Below the pieces are notes generated by a model. The model was not told the DNA's origin. It saw only the letters and a list, made by a program, of their open reading frames with translations, and ran no database searches. From Carallia brachiata (taxonomy: Eukaryota; Streptophyta; Magnoliopsida; Malpighiales; Rhizophoraceae), in contig JADCRB010000005.1 of the NCBI GenBank assembly GCA_021464245.1, forward strand, positions 868,001-932,000: 64,000 bases of DNA, in the 5' to 3' direction. The translations under genes were made by a program, and so were the position numbers. Of the stretch, positions 36,013-48,551 are shown in pieces; positions within the stretch are counted from its first letter, which is position 1; each line of letters begins with the position of its first letter.

Positions 36013-39000
36013 TATGTATTTTGACGGTAACTTCTGGACAAATTCCTCCGTCACATCGCGTTTAAACCACGCCCCGTCTTGATCCGTGATAAGATTTTTC
36101 TCTTGCGAGATTTCCAAGTAAGACTTTATTTTTTGACACCAATCTAAATTTTTAGTGATAAGTAATTATAAATTTATAATTTAAATAGTATTAATAGTAT
36201 GTTTGTAAGTAAAAAATTAAAAATTTAAATTTTTAATATCTTAATTTTTTTTTAATTAATTAGTGTAAATTTAAGAAAATTAAAAAAAGAAAAAAAGCGA
36301 GCAAGCAGTTCAACTTCTTCGTTACTAACTGACAGTCCACATGGCAACGTCTCCTTGCTGCGACGTAACTGGTTTTTGTCAAACATAACGACCCCGCGAT
36401 TGTAAACATGTTGCGATTTGAAGGCTGATGTAGATTGGCCAAAAACGAAAGTAAGATGAGAATCATCTAACCGCAAGCAAAAGTCAATCTACGAGAAAAG
36501 GCAGCTCAGAAATTTGGAATGAAAACCTTAATTTAAAGGAAAATTTACATTTAAATTTTGATATAATCTGTTTTTGCGTATGTAACTATTTAAATTAAAA
36601 ATTTCCTCAAATTATATATTTAAAATATATAGTGACATTTGTTTTTAGTGGCCATTAGCATCCTTTATTCACTATATTGCAAAAATACCATCATAATATC
36701 AAAAGTGACTGAAGTAATGTTGGAATATAAAAATAAAAATTGAGTGCTAAGAAAAAGTTTTATAATAAATATTCAATTACTTCTTTTTCTTATTATAAAT
36801 TTGTTTTTACAATTAGCTGTTATCGGTTTAACAGAAAGTAAGAATGTTGTATTACATTTTTTGTGTTAAAGGACTAGGAGAGACAGAGCGAGAGGAGTAA
36901 CTAGAGGAGAGGATCTTGGGTTAATGAAAAGAGTATATTAATCTTTTACACTATTTTATGAACTCAAACAAAAAAAAAAAAAAGAATATATTTTTTGTTG
37001 CTTCTTAAAGTGCACTTTACATTGTGTAAAATATAGTATGCTAGATGTAAACTTCATTATTCTAAATCTAAGAAAAAAAAATGTTACAATACGTGATAAT
37101 GCTTGCTATTTTTTTTTTTTGTAAGTATAACTCATTTTTAATTTTATATCTCACAAATTTGTTACATCATTTTTTATTTTAAATAAATTTTAATCATTGT
37201 ACAGCGTAAAATTTATAAAAAAGATAAGTCAAATTAAAAATATTTGCTTTGTGAATAGCATAAGAAAGAGGAATTATCTATAGGCTCCGACCCTTTTTTT
37301 TTTGTTTTTTTTTTTGAGACAGCTATAGAGTATAGACTCCCACTTTTCATCTACAGGGAATCGTAATAGGTTCGATCAGCACGGGAAGCCCCGGCTTTAA
37401 TAGACGGCACATTAGTGAAAGAATTATGCAAATTTGTTAATGGAGACCAATTATTTATGGTATTATGCAAACCCAACTACATATATAAAATGGAGATCAC
37501 GACAACCATTTCTCAATTAAATTAGTTAAAATTGAAGGGCTTATGGCTCACGTTGCATCCATTTCCACAAATTGTTTCCCATCTTGTGGCAACTAAGTTT
37601 TACCAAATTTAAATTAAGACCATTATGCCCGGATTATTAGGATCTCGTCTATATGTTAATGTAATGTTAAGATTGTAAATCTTATTACAATATTATAGAG
37701 GAAAAGTTTAGAGAAAGCTTAATTCTAGCTAAACAGTTAATAAGATCAAATTTTAATTTAAAACTATTTTAGCTAAAAAAATATTAAGGTAATATTTTAA
37801 TATCTAAATTAAAAACCAAGTGCTTTCTCAAATTCCCAACTAAAATTAAATACAGTGCTAATAATGTTGTTATTATGTGCCAAAAAAAAAGCTAATAATA
37901 TTGTTATTAATGCATTGGGACATTGATTTTTGAATGCATTTAAATAATAAAAGACTAAAAACGATGATGATGGTATTAAGGAAGAAAAGAAATCAGAGAG
38001 GATAATTACATAATTGAGGTGCATTAATTGAAAATATACGCTATTTATAATCTAGGATGGTGTAAATAATTTTTATTCTTGAAATAACTCTCAACTAAAA
38101 TTTTTCAGGATATTGATTTTTAAATTACTTTCAGTTATCAAAATCTTCTAATTCTCTCAATTTTTAGATTTCAATTTTAATTAAATCCTCACAATCATTA
38201 CTTCTTTCCATTCAGTTATTTTCATAGACATTTGAATGATTTGTTTCCTTGAATGACAATCATAAAATTAATGTTTTAAAATTTTAGGTTAAATAAGACC
38301 ATACTCTTCCTTCCGTTATTAAGATTAATTTTCATGTGGTTCCTTAATAACTATCAAGATTAAGATTAATCAACAATCTTCCGTTGTCTATTCCGAATTT
38401 TAGGTGAAAAAATTGCTCACGTAGTAACATTCTCGAGTAAACTATTAAAATTGCCATTGTTTTTCAATTTAATAGAATTAATAACAAATTAATTCTCTTA
38501 ACAGATATTCTCACTACTTATTGGCTAATTGCCAAGACATTGCCATGTCTCTAACCCTATCGCCAAAAAACTTGCCCCAAATCTCTACTCCCCTCGCTTA
38601 CATAGATAATTCTTATACTAATCTTCCATATATTTACTTCTTCCAAATGGTGTTCCTATGGATAAAAGTGTGCTGAACTTTTATAGTTCCTTTTTTTAAA
38701 TTACTTTTGTAATTTAAATTCCTTGATTAATTATGTTATTTCAATTTATAGCTGACCAGGAAAGTACATGTCATTAGAATAGTTTCACCATGATGATCAA
38801 AGTAGAGACAACAGATGAGTTTCCCTTAGACAATTTAGTTTTTCTCCTTTTTTTCTCCTCACAATCCAACTGCAATTATTATTATTATTATTTTTAATTT
38901 GGGTTACAGTTGCTAGTGTTTAGAAGTGGTATTTAGCGTCGGTATTTTGTGATGGTTATTGGCCAACAAAATCACAATGAAGTTTGGATGTAAAATGTTA

Positions 39001-39609
39001 ACATATAGAGAAAACTTCTGTTAAAACCCTCAAATTTTTTTCATGTTCAAACCTCGCTGATCGCTTCCTCAACAACAATTGTATAGAGGTAGTTAAATGA
39101 CAAAAACAATTTTCCGCGTGCATCTCATTTCATCTATTAGTTTTTGTCAGCTATTCCTTATTTGATCGATTTGGTGCTTACTTTGATTGGTAAATCGAAC
39201 AATGTGCAGAATGATTTGGCTGAGAATGGCAAGTTAGGATTGCAGGTGGCTAAACCAAATAGGAAGTGTTGGGAAAAGATATGCCGAAATTTCCTTAAGG
39301 GGGCTAGATATGTTGTCTCAAATCTTCCAAGTATATATATATTTGCAGTAAAATTTTAGTATATGTGTAATTTTAAACATCAGTGACAAATCTTTAAGAT
39401 TGCAAATTTAGCCATAAGTGTCTTACTTTTTATTGTTATTGCAATGATTTTGCAATCTTCAAAGATTTGTTGCTAAAATAATTGCATAAATTCTCAGTTT
39501 TTATATATTTTTTTAATTATTTAGTTAGCTTTATACCAAGTTGACTACTCACCAAAAGACACAGATAAGTTTTTCTATGGCAAATTGTTTTGAAACAATA
39601 TTGGTGTCT

Positions 39610-39770
39610 TAATTTTTTGTGTTCCGATTGTTGTTTTGATTGAAATTAAAATTGATATTTTTAAAACAAACATAATAGTATTTAAAATGTAAAAATAACA
39701 TGTATATTAAAAATTATCAATTTTATTTTAAAATTATCAATCTTAGTTATAATTGAGACACCAACTGAGA
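39610..39770. repeat. AT-rich inverted repeat, MITE-like
   Basis: The left arm TTTTGATTGAAATTAAAATT and the right arm ATCAATCTTAGTTATAATTG pair imperfectly across an A/T centre. It resembles the stretch at 17018-17150. Confidence 0.45.
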
Positions 39771-40364
39771 TACCAAATACCGAGATATATAATGTTGCTC
39801 AATTGTTTTTTTGTTTACCATAAACTCATCCTTTCCAATGTATGCTCAAGAATGTCCGATTCCTTCCTTTTTGGATGCTTTCAAGAGCTACTATATTTGT
39901 TGCTTATAAAAGATACAAAATTAAATTCTAAAAATTAAATAAAATCAATTAAAGTTATGTAAAAAAAAATATTAAACCCACGCTTGAACCCCGGTGCTTG
40001 TGTATATTTATATATCTCACAAGATGACGATGATGATGATGTCATGCTAGAAACTTTTAACAACAAAGGAAAAGCTTTAAAGATTACCAGTATTATAAAA
40101 CATATTTATATATAGATTATAAAAAGAGAGCCAAAAAAAAAAAAGGAACTTAGAAAACAGGAGGCTTTGAAAATGGCAGAGCTGTTAGGAAGATTTTTAG
40201 CTCAAATGCCTCCTGCCTTCTGCGTTTCCACCTTATTTATTGGACTGATGCCTTTCTGATTCAGTTGAGGAAGAATCCGATTTGCATCACTACTCCACAT
40301 ATAAGGTTAAATTATTAATGGTGCTAGCATGTAAATACATTATCAAAGATGATGGGTTTAGGTG

Positions 40365-41097
40365 GTGTTTAGATTAATTTTTAGAGGTATATTTACATTT
40401 TATTTTTAAAAGATAGAAAGATAAGTATTTAGTTTTTTTTTTTGTTACTGCTTAATTCTATTTATTTATTTATATAATATTTTAAAAGAAATTGATTAAA
40501 AAATAGTTCAATTTTATTTTTTAGGCTACGTTTCATATTTAATGTTAATAACAATTTATATAAAGTAAATTATTCTCAAAGAATATTTATACAACTTTAT
40601 TATTTTTTTCGTTGCCACGTGAAAATGATTTGTTAGATGTTACCTTAACTTCATCAATATTTTATAAATACAACATTTTCATTTTTCAACAAATATTTAA
40701 TAACTACTCAAAAAAACAACTATTTAATAATTTTTTTTCACTTCATATTTTCATTAATATTAATATTTAAAAAATTCAAACATTATATTTTTACTATCTA
40801 GTAAACATTAATTAATTTTTTTAAAAAAATAAAATTAAGTGAAAAAATTCTCAATATTATTTATAGAAATTTTATTTTAAAAAATTATAAAACATAAAAA
40901 TAATTTTTAATATGATATATCAATATAAATTAAATATTTAAATCAGTCATTTAATTATTATACAACAATTGTAAGTACAAAATTAACTAAACATTTATTA
41001 ATTTTTTTAACAATCAGCAACAGACAACGACAATTAGCAATTAGCAATTAGTAATAATAATTAACAATAGTAATATCAAATAGGTAAGTCAAATAGA
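40365..41097. mobile_element. AT-rich non-autonomous element, copy 2
   Basis: Starts GGTGGTGTTTAGATTAATTT and follows the same order of motifs as copy 1: AAAAGATAGAAAGATAAGTA, a gap with an A/T-only centre, TAAATTATTCTCAAAGAATA, TATTTTTTTCGTTGCCACGT. It abuts copy 3 directly. Confidence 0.45.
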
Positions 41098-41805
41098 CCT
41101 TTAACTTTTAGGGAGTACATTTTATTTCATTTTCAAAAACTAGAAAGATAAATATTTTGTTAATTTTTTTGTGTTCCTATTTGATTCTATTTATTTCCTT
41201 ATACGATTCCTAAAAACATCTTATTGAAAAATAGTTCAAGTCTAATTTTCCTTTTTTGAACTGTTTTTCACTTTTTGATATTAATAATAATTTATAGAGA
41301 ATAAATTACTCTCAAAAAATATTTATACAATTTTATTATTTTTTTACTTACCACAAGAATTATATTTGTTTATTGTTACTCTATTTCATAATTATTCATA
41401 TAAACACAATATTTTTATTTTGAACAATTATTAAATAATATTTTTTCACTTCAAATTTTCATTAATATTGACACTTAAAAAATATCCCAAATATTATATT
41501 TTTTATTATCTAGTGAACATTAATAATTTTTTTGAAAACTTTAAAAACTGAGTCAGAAAATTCTCAATATTATTTATAAAATATTTACTCTAAAAATGAA
41601 AATTTTTAAAATATGAAAATAATTTTGTAATAAGATACATTAATATAAATTAAATTCTTAGATCAGTTATTTAATTATTTAACAATAACAGTAAATATAA
41701 AATTAACTTAATACTTCATTAATTTTTTCAACAATCAGTAATAAAAATAATTAACAATCTGTAGCAGCAATCAGCAACAACAATATCGAATAAGAAAATT
41801 AAACA
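41098..41805. mobile_element. AT-rich non-autonomous element, copy 3
   Basis: Same motif order as copies 1 and 2 (AACTAGAAAGATAAATATTT, TATTTTTTTACTTACCACAA), ending in AATTAAACAGCCCG. Directly head-to-tail with copy 2, so a tandem amplification or nested insertion produced the pair. Confidence 0.45.
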
Positions 41806-42509
41806 GCCCGTATTATAATCAGTTGTAAAATTATTCTATAATTCTGAATATTAATTTAAATAATCATTGACCTTATTAATTAAAGTTGTAGTCTAAAATT
41901 TGACTCCCACTACACTGGTAAAATTGTCCTCATGTGAATGCATTATTTAGCTATAAAGGTGAACTATTAATTTTGGTTCATAGTCTGGGACTTCATTATT
42001 ATAGAAATGGTCGTACTGAGTGCTGTCACTTTTCTCGTTAGAAACTTGCGACTCGGTGCTGCCAAATCTAGTTAAGTATTACTTTGAGTGTAATGGTAAA
42101 GTTTCTCGGCCTGATGTAATTTGAATCGTACAAATAGTCCTTTTGTAATAAAATAAAATAAAGACTAGCATATATAGTAGAGTTTGGTATTTGACTCTTC
42201 CTGTCTTACAATAGAGTCTAACGCAGACACTTGTGAGCAAATGATACCATAGATTAATAATGAACAGCGCTGGTTGGGCTGTTGCATGGCATGACAAACA
42301 TATATTCCAAGTGGAGAAGCTCTTGGTTTTTCATATTAAAGGCAACATTTGTGCGCAAATGATACGATAAATTAATGGCAACTCTACTCCCATGGACCTG
42401 ACTATAATGTCCAATGGCATGGTTCCAGCAGGACTCATTTAGAAATGATACAATGCAGTTATACAGATTAACTCATTCTTACAAGAAATTCCAAGTGAAT
42501 ATGGAATGT

Positions 42510-42866
42510 GATGTAGGATCAGTATTGAGAAGGAGATTCTGAAGAAGAAAACTAAAATTTTATTCAAGTTCTCACACGAAAAGTATACACAAACACTATT
42601 AGAATCCACCACTGGCCAGTGAAATCCATCACTAACACTAAATTCAAAAATTCACTCTCAATCTCAATATAAAGCCACTGGCCTAAGATCTCTTGATTTG
42701 TATTGAGATTGAAAGTAAATTTCTACATTGAGTGTTGTTGGTGGATTCCACTAAGCAGTGGTAGATTTCTTTGTTGTTTGTGTGTGCTTGTAGTGTTTTA
42801 GTGAAAACTTGAATAAATTTCTAGTTTCCTTTTCCCAAATCTCCTTCTCAATACTAATCATACATC
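42510..42866. repeat. 357-bp foldback element with long inverted arms
   Basis: The left arm GATGTAGGATCAGTATTGAG then AAGGAGAT is mirrored by the right end, whose reverse complement reads GATGTATGATTAGTATTGAG then AAGGAGAT. The arms continue to match over most of the length (TTTATTCAAGTT, CCACTGG, TCAATCTCAATA) with a short centre near 42690. It lies about 300 bp beyond the 3' end of the dead ureide permease. Confidence 0.8.
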
Positions 42867-43165
42867 AAAATGCTTTCAGAGAGGGTAAAAAAAAAAAAAA
42901 AGATACAATTCAAATTTGTTTCACCATCATCGCAAAGAATAGCCATAATCAAATTGGAAAGCCTTTTGAAAACGCAGTGCTGCCTTACTTTTTTCATCTC
43001 AAACCAGCCACTGCTTTCAACCTTTGCTTGCTTTCTGCTCCTGTTATGGCTGTTGTTCTTGTGATTCTTGTTTTTTTTTTTTTTCAGTGAATACCTTTGC
43101 ATGCTTCCGCAATTGTCAGAATGTCTGAAATAAAGCTTCTGCAAAACCACCATCAAGTCGCAGAC

Positions 43166-46163
43166 TCATTTGCGATGCCCTGAAGAAGCCATAAGAAGCC
43201 CAACAGCCCCAATAAACATGAATAACATGCTCACAAGCAAAATATATGTCCGTCGCGATGATCTTCGGTACTCTCCAAAGATAGTATGCCCCAAAAAGTA
43301 CTGACAAGTGGGAGTGCCTGAAGCCAATTCAGCATTTCAGATGAACGCCAGAAAAACATCAGCAACTTATTAGCCCAAGATTTCACAGATTAGAAAATTA
43401 GAATCATCAACAATTTAATCACATAAGTTAGGTTAGAAAGGCGTCCCAGTGGAAGAGACTCTCCCACTGTAAGGTTTGGGAAGGGTTAGGTTGTTTCCAC
43501 AAATAGAACTCATCACCTCTAGATCACATTCACACAACCTAGGATGTGGAATTAGAATTATGAATGAAAACTAACCTGAACAGCATCTGCAGCTGCATAT
43601 CCCGCAGCTTGACCTCCCATAAATTGAAGACCATTACCAAATCCACAAAGAAACCCTGCCAAAAAGGCCCAACCTCTGCCATTCCAGTCATTGATATAGG
43701 CCTTCATTGATGATCTAGGTAGGTCGAATATAGGGTGGTAAAGGAAGGTGACATTTAGAATGATGGCCAGTACAAAACAAGAGATTGAGAACCAGAAGAA
43801 GGCAGCGTAGACAACCAACTTGGGGACCCCTTTCTTCAAGGCGTGCCACTGATCGTTTGTTGCCAGGTTAAAAGCCGGCGAGAAGAGAGAGAAGCACACA
43901 CCAGCAAAGAAAGTTTTAGCCAGTCCAATCAAATGCTCTTCCCAAAAATCTGTGAGGATAGCCAAAATCTTCTCTATAACATACCAAAAACAGTGTTCGG
44001 TGGGAAATTCATGTATAATATAGCTATGACACAAAGAAAAATGAATAGGAAGTTGCACTACAAACCTTGATTGCTCTTCTGCTCTCAAGCGCCAAGAGGA
44101 AATCTGCTGTTCCAGCTTTTGCCTTCTCTGGAGTCCCCTTTCGAATCTCCAAATCCTCCTTTCCTGTCAAATCAAAAGAACTCCTTTGTCGCACCAAAGA
44201 AATGAGGATTAAAGAAAAACAACCAGTATAAGAACTATGTCTAGCTTCATACTAAATGCCTTTACAGATATAAAAGAACCCTGGGGCATTGCTAGAAGGA
44301 TAAATTCAGGAGTGTCATCAGCATGATTGTATGAACTACAAAAAGATTGAACAACCAATGCTGCAGAAGCCTAGGATAAGTACTCAACTAATATTTCTCA
44401 ACATTTTGGCCAAAAAGAGGATTCAAATGAACGAGATAAATTGAAGATGGAAAAAACGCAAATCAAATCCAGTTGGAAATTAATTACACACAAAAAGAAG
44501 TCATTCCTAACTATCAAAATGTTGTGATTGGACTGCCCGCATGGGTTTAGTCTGGTGGAAGGATCGCAACATGGAATGTTTGAGATAGAAGCCAGTTTTA
44601 GGTTTGGCAAATCTGCCCTCAAACCTGCTTGTGGATTGTATTCTTGAAAAAGGAAAGACATTTTCTCAAAAAAAAATATATATATGTTGTGATTATACAC
44701 AAAGGGAAAAGGGCATAATTATCTTGAGTATCTTCTTACTTTTATGCTATTAAGCTTTTGCTCATTATCAGCTGCATTTGATGAATGAACAGCTGAGCCA
44801 AGACAAGCAGCAATTAGAAAGCAACCCACACCAGGAAATAGAATCTCAGCCTTGTTCATTTTGTCATCTAGAAAATAATTCAAGGTTGTTCCTGTAATCC
44901 CCAACGAAAAACTATTACTAGAAATCAAGATGCTACGCATGATTTGTAATATATCAAATTCATGAAACTACAGGTGCGCGGACCTATAACAACAGTCATG
45001 CTAGCAGCAATAACATTTGTCACCGATAAACCAACAAAAGCCCAAGCATACTGAGTGGATAAATTTCCCAGGCTAAGGACCACTCCACCAGCCATAGCAA
45101 ACATAACAGAGGGCCAATTATCCTGCATCAATAAAATTACACATTCAAATAGGATTGTACTGTGCATTGGAAAATTAGGTGCAAGGTCAGTGATCCCCAC
45201 ACATATCACCTAAAAAGAATACTAACCAATGGTTCCTAAAAACATGTAGAAATTACACATGATGACCAAAACATAGACGGAACTCAGTGGAATTAGCGAA
45301 GTAGTTGACTTCCATTGCCACAGGCTTTGACTGATTTCCACATACATAGAATTTTCTCTAGACCTTTGATGTAGCACAAATAAAAGGAGAGAACACCCAA
45401 CATAGGAATCCACCTGAAACTAAGAACATGTAGGAATCCACCCAAAGATAAACTCAATACTCTATATCAATTTAATAATCATAACAAGTCTGACTGACAA
45501 AGCTATTCTAAAATAGAGAATCTCAATTATTTGTGAGATCTCCTATAATATTGCTTCTTGGAAATATCTATAAGCTACACCATCAACCCTGAGGCCCAAT
45601 ACTGCAGTGACTGACATAGCATCGATCAAGGCCTGTTCCATCTCCAAAAAGCAACTTCAGAGGTTCAGCATTCACAATGATTTGAAATGTGTTCGCTAAT
45701 TTTCATCATACTTCAGAAGTGGTATCTCAGTCATCTTGGCGCGCACAAAATTTTGATCTCATTTTATTCAGAAATATTGTCAATTTGAAGAACTAGTTGC
45801 TTTTAAAAATACCTTTCTCTTTGTGAATGTTACAAAATTCAACTTCAACAATAAAACAAGTGCAGGCAATATAGAAGACCAAACTTGAATGAGATCAGGA
45901 GACAAATTAGCTGAACATACACTCAACTGCCAAAGTTGGGTTATGAAATTGGGTGCATCAGTCTTGCTCTTGCCCATCTCACCGAACGTTAAGGCAATAA
46001 TCACAGCAGCGAAGAGATTTGTGATTGTATAATCAAGGTAAGTGTGCTGAGGAAGACGGCCTCATCTTTCCAATAGAGTCAAAATAGCTGGCCATGTGCC
46101 TAAGAACAACAGGGCAAGCAGCATGCATGCTATTGCTCCTCCTTTGCTCTCCACCAGATACAT
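43166..46163 (-). pseudogene. Ureide permease pseudogene (paralogue 2)
   Basis: Recognisable exons at about 46163-45927, 45122-44984, 44891-44740, 44163-44066, 43950-43576 and 43317-43166, closely similar to the intact gene. Lesions: an arginine codon in the LLERRGRLPQ region reads TGA (46064-46062); the exon 1 donor is altered (CAG/TTGAG); one base is missing in the GRGTLLGL region near 43935; and one base is missing near 43286 in the GILFFGEY region. A 258-bp segment bounded by GT and AG (43575-43318) also splits the last exon, where the intact gene has none. I could not find the short exon 4. As read it cannot give a full permease. Confidence 0.9.
43436..43535 (-). mobile_element. SINE-like fragment inside the extra intron
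   Basis: On the minus strand a tRNA-SINE-like body reads GAGGTGATGAGTTCTATTTG, TGGAAACAACCT, then AACCCTTCCCAAACCTTACA and GTGGGAGAGTCTCTTCCACT then GGGACGCC. It resembles the conserved 3' body of plant tRNA-derived SINEs (the CCCTTCCC...GGGAG...CACTGGG pattern) with an internal deletion. Confidence 0.5.
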
Positions 46164-46961
46164 CTTCAAAGCAGCACCAGGGACAGCTTCCTCTAATCCT
46201 ACAGTAAACAATGAAGGTATTCCTGAAAAATTCTGCAAACGAAGAAGCCATTTCAGTTTCTCAGAGATAATTAAAACTTTATTGGTAGCAAAAAGCAAAA
46301 AATTTTAGGGAAATCCCACTGTAGTATATGGCACTTAGTTAGCAACAGAAAGTGAAGGATACTCTCAGGGAACTTTACAGAAAAACCACCCACAAATTTT
46401 CTTTTGTTTAACTAAAATTAGAAAAAGGACCACAGATATTAAGAAACAGAAGCCAAATTCAGTGTTTAAAGCTAAATGAGAACTGGGAATCCCATAATCA
46501 TAAAAGGAAGATTCCAAACAAATTAAATCCCAGAGGCTTTTAAAGAAGAGTTGTAGAACAGAAACATTAAGGAGAAGAAGAAGATGAAGATGAAGAAAGA
46601 GAACACAGAATCAAACAGAAAGCAAAACGAAAATCAAAAGGAAGACATAAACTGGAACAAAGCATACCATATTCAGATTCTAGTCCATGAAAAGCAATGA
46701 CCCGACCGCCTTCTCTAAATTTTATGGTTAAACCACTGATCGTATTCAATAAATTCAATGCACAAACCCAAAAGAAAAAAATAAAATAAAATAAAACTAA
46801 AGTAGAGATAGAGTGTTCACATACCAATAATCAGAAAGTAGGAACTAATAAATGGGACACTGTTTGGGAGTAGGCCAAAGACAATGACATCAACAGAGTT
46901 TGGAGCTTTTCCACTGGAACGAACCTAATGGGAATCTTTTAAACGTTTCACCAAACTATAA
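46164..46961. other. 5' leader region and promoter side of ureide permease pseudogene
   Basis: On the minus strand this should hold the 5' UTR exon(s) and promoter of the pseudogene. Plausible acceptors precede the ATG exon (TTTGCAG near 46235 and ACTGTAG near 46200). No further coding sequence. Confidence 0.4.
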
Positions 46962-47268
46962 TCTAGCATGTGATGGCTAAAATATATGAAATGAAACGAA
47001 GCTTTTAAAATAACAATGAAAAAAGATAAGTGGAACTAATACGGTAAAAATACAGTAATTTAAAATACTGTAAAATAAAAAATTAATTAAATTTAAAAAA
47101 ATAATAAATATTATTAAATTAATTATATATTTTTATATATCCTCTTTAATCTCTGCGCGTAACGCCCTCAATGACAAAAGAGAATCCTTTAAATAGTGAC
47201 TTGTGTATTGCAGCAATGCCGTGAGAGAAAGAGACAGAGAGAGGTTTTTTTTTATGTGGTGGGCTGGC
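46962..47268. repeat. Host segment flanking the viral insert, left copy (307 bp)
   Basis: Starts TCTAGCATGTGATGGCTAAA and ends GTGGTGGGCTGGC. It is present again at 58251-58559 in the same orientation with no substitutions seen and two one-base homopolymer length differences. The left neighbour (CCAAACTATAA) and right neighbour of the second copy (GGGTGGGTTGGC) are unique, so the ancestral site had one copy. Confidence 0.95.
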
Positions 47269-47768
47269 CTAAAAGATTAGAAAGTTTAAAAGTTCAGGAT
47301 CCAAAAATACAGGTTATTAATAAAACAGAATTTAGTGACTCTGATGACTCTAATGACCAATTAAATAAGAATCTATTAACTATTGAAGATTTAGAAGAAC
47401 AATTTCAAGAATCTATGTATATTAATAAAATAAAAGGACCTATTAGGAATACTTCACAAAAGCAATATCCAAGATATGAAACTTATTATTATTATCCGCG
47501 ACCCTCATTACCAGACGTATTAACAGAAGAAAAATTATCTAATCCAATATCCCAATTTACAGCAGATGGAGTTTTTGAATGGAATATTGATGGAATGAGT
47601 GAACATAATATACTGCAAGTAATAGAACAAATGACTATAGCTGCTACTGCATATAAACATAGAAATAATACTGACAAAGCTGTTGCATGGAATTTAGTGT
47701 CAGGATTTACTGGAGCCCTTAAAGGCTGGTGGGATAATTATTTAACAGAAACACAAAAAATTATATAA
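47196..47768 (+). other. Chimeric open frame: host segment joined to viral capsid region
   Basis: An ATG in the duplicated host segment (codons before 47269) reads in frame across the junction into the viral capsid region and stops at 47768. There a one-base loss relative to the right-hand viral copy shifts the frame. Fortuitous fusion; no sign it is expressed. Confidence 0.6.
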
Positions 47769-48545
47769 TAAATTCAACTAAAATTATACAAACTCCTATA
47801 GCAGTATCATCTCCTACTGATCCTACTACATCCACTGTTACAAAAAAGAAGAAACTCAGAAAATGCTGTTGCTGTATTAATATTTGCTATAACTAAACAT
47901 TTTCTAGGTGAACCTCAAGCATTACAAGATAAAACTTCTGAAATATTGAATAACCTGAGATGTCCAACTTTACATGATTTTAGATGGTATAAAGATATGT
48001 TTTTACAAAAAATATTTACTAGAACAGATTGTAATCAACCATATTGGAAAGAAAGATTTTTAGCCGGATTACCAAAATTATTTAGTGAAAAGGTAAAACA
48101 AGAATAAAAGATTTACATAATAATATATTCCTTATGACGATTTATCTATGGTGATTTAATAACTCATATTAATAATGAAGGTTTACATTTGTGCACTGAT
48201 TTAAAATTTAAAGCAAAATTAAAAAATGAACTAACTCAGAATAGAAAAGAATTAGGAGATTTTTGTAGACAATATGGATATGATCCAATAATAGCACCCT
48301 CTACATCCAAGAAAAAGAAATAAAAAGCATAGAAAATCATATCAACCATATAGTAAATATAAAAAATATAGAAAATCTAAATATCAAAAACAAGACCATA
48401 CTCCTGAATATAAAAGAAAAACATATAAAAAACCTTATAAACAACAAAAAATAATAATAAAAATAAAAAAGAAATAGTTTGTTATAAATGTGGAAAACCA
48501 GGACATTATAAAAGCCAATGTAAATTAAAAGACAAAATACAGAAT
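47269..48545 (+). pseudogene. EPRV capsid region, left partial copy
   Basis: Lacks the N-terminus because the insert starts inside it. The frame is broken at about 47768, near 47840-47870 and near 48100-48150 by small indels. A CCHC zinc knuckle (CYKCGKPGHYKSQC) is readable at 48480-48521. About 99% identical to 55194-56480 apart from indels. The capsid packages the viral nucleic acid in caulimovirids. Confidence 0.85.
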
Positions 48546-48551
48546 TTAGAC

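Larger units (their letters stand above)
34301..42509. other. AT-rich intergenic region between the two ureide permease copies
   Basis: Eight kilobases with no convincing gene. It holds three copies of an AT-rich 0.7-kb element, an inverted repeat near 39610-39770 (both listed separately) and a TA run near 34785-34812. A small patch at 34960-35110 is somewhat more GC-rich but unrecognised. The open frames at 36252-36476, 37809-38024, 39144-39359 and 42079-42297 look like chance. Confidence 0.5.

Noticed and set aside
39144..39359. Possible short membrane protein frame
   Set aside because: Isolated in AT-rich DNA, no family resemblance, no splice partners.
43318..43575. Tandem direct repeats suggestive of a CRISPR array, here or elsewhere in the window
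   Set aside because: No regular repeat-spacer structure anywhere; the repeats seen are microsatellites, tandem duplications and transposons of a eukaryotic genome.
46962..47268. Reading the flanking 307-bp repeats as LTRs of the insert
   Set aside because: They do not begin TG and end CA, carry no adjacent primer site, and the viral sequence starts and ends at arbitrary points inside genes; they are duplicated host DNA.
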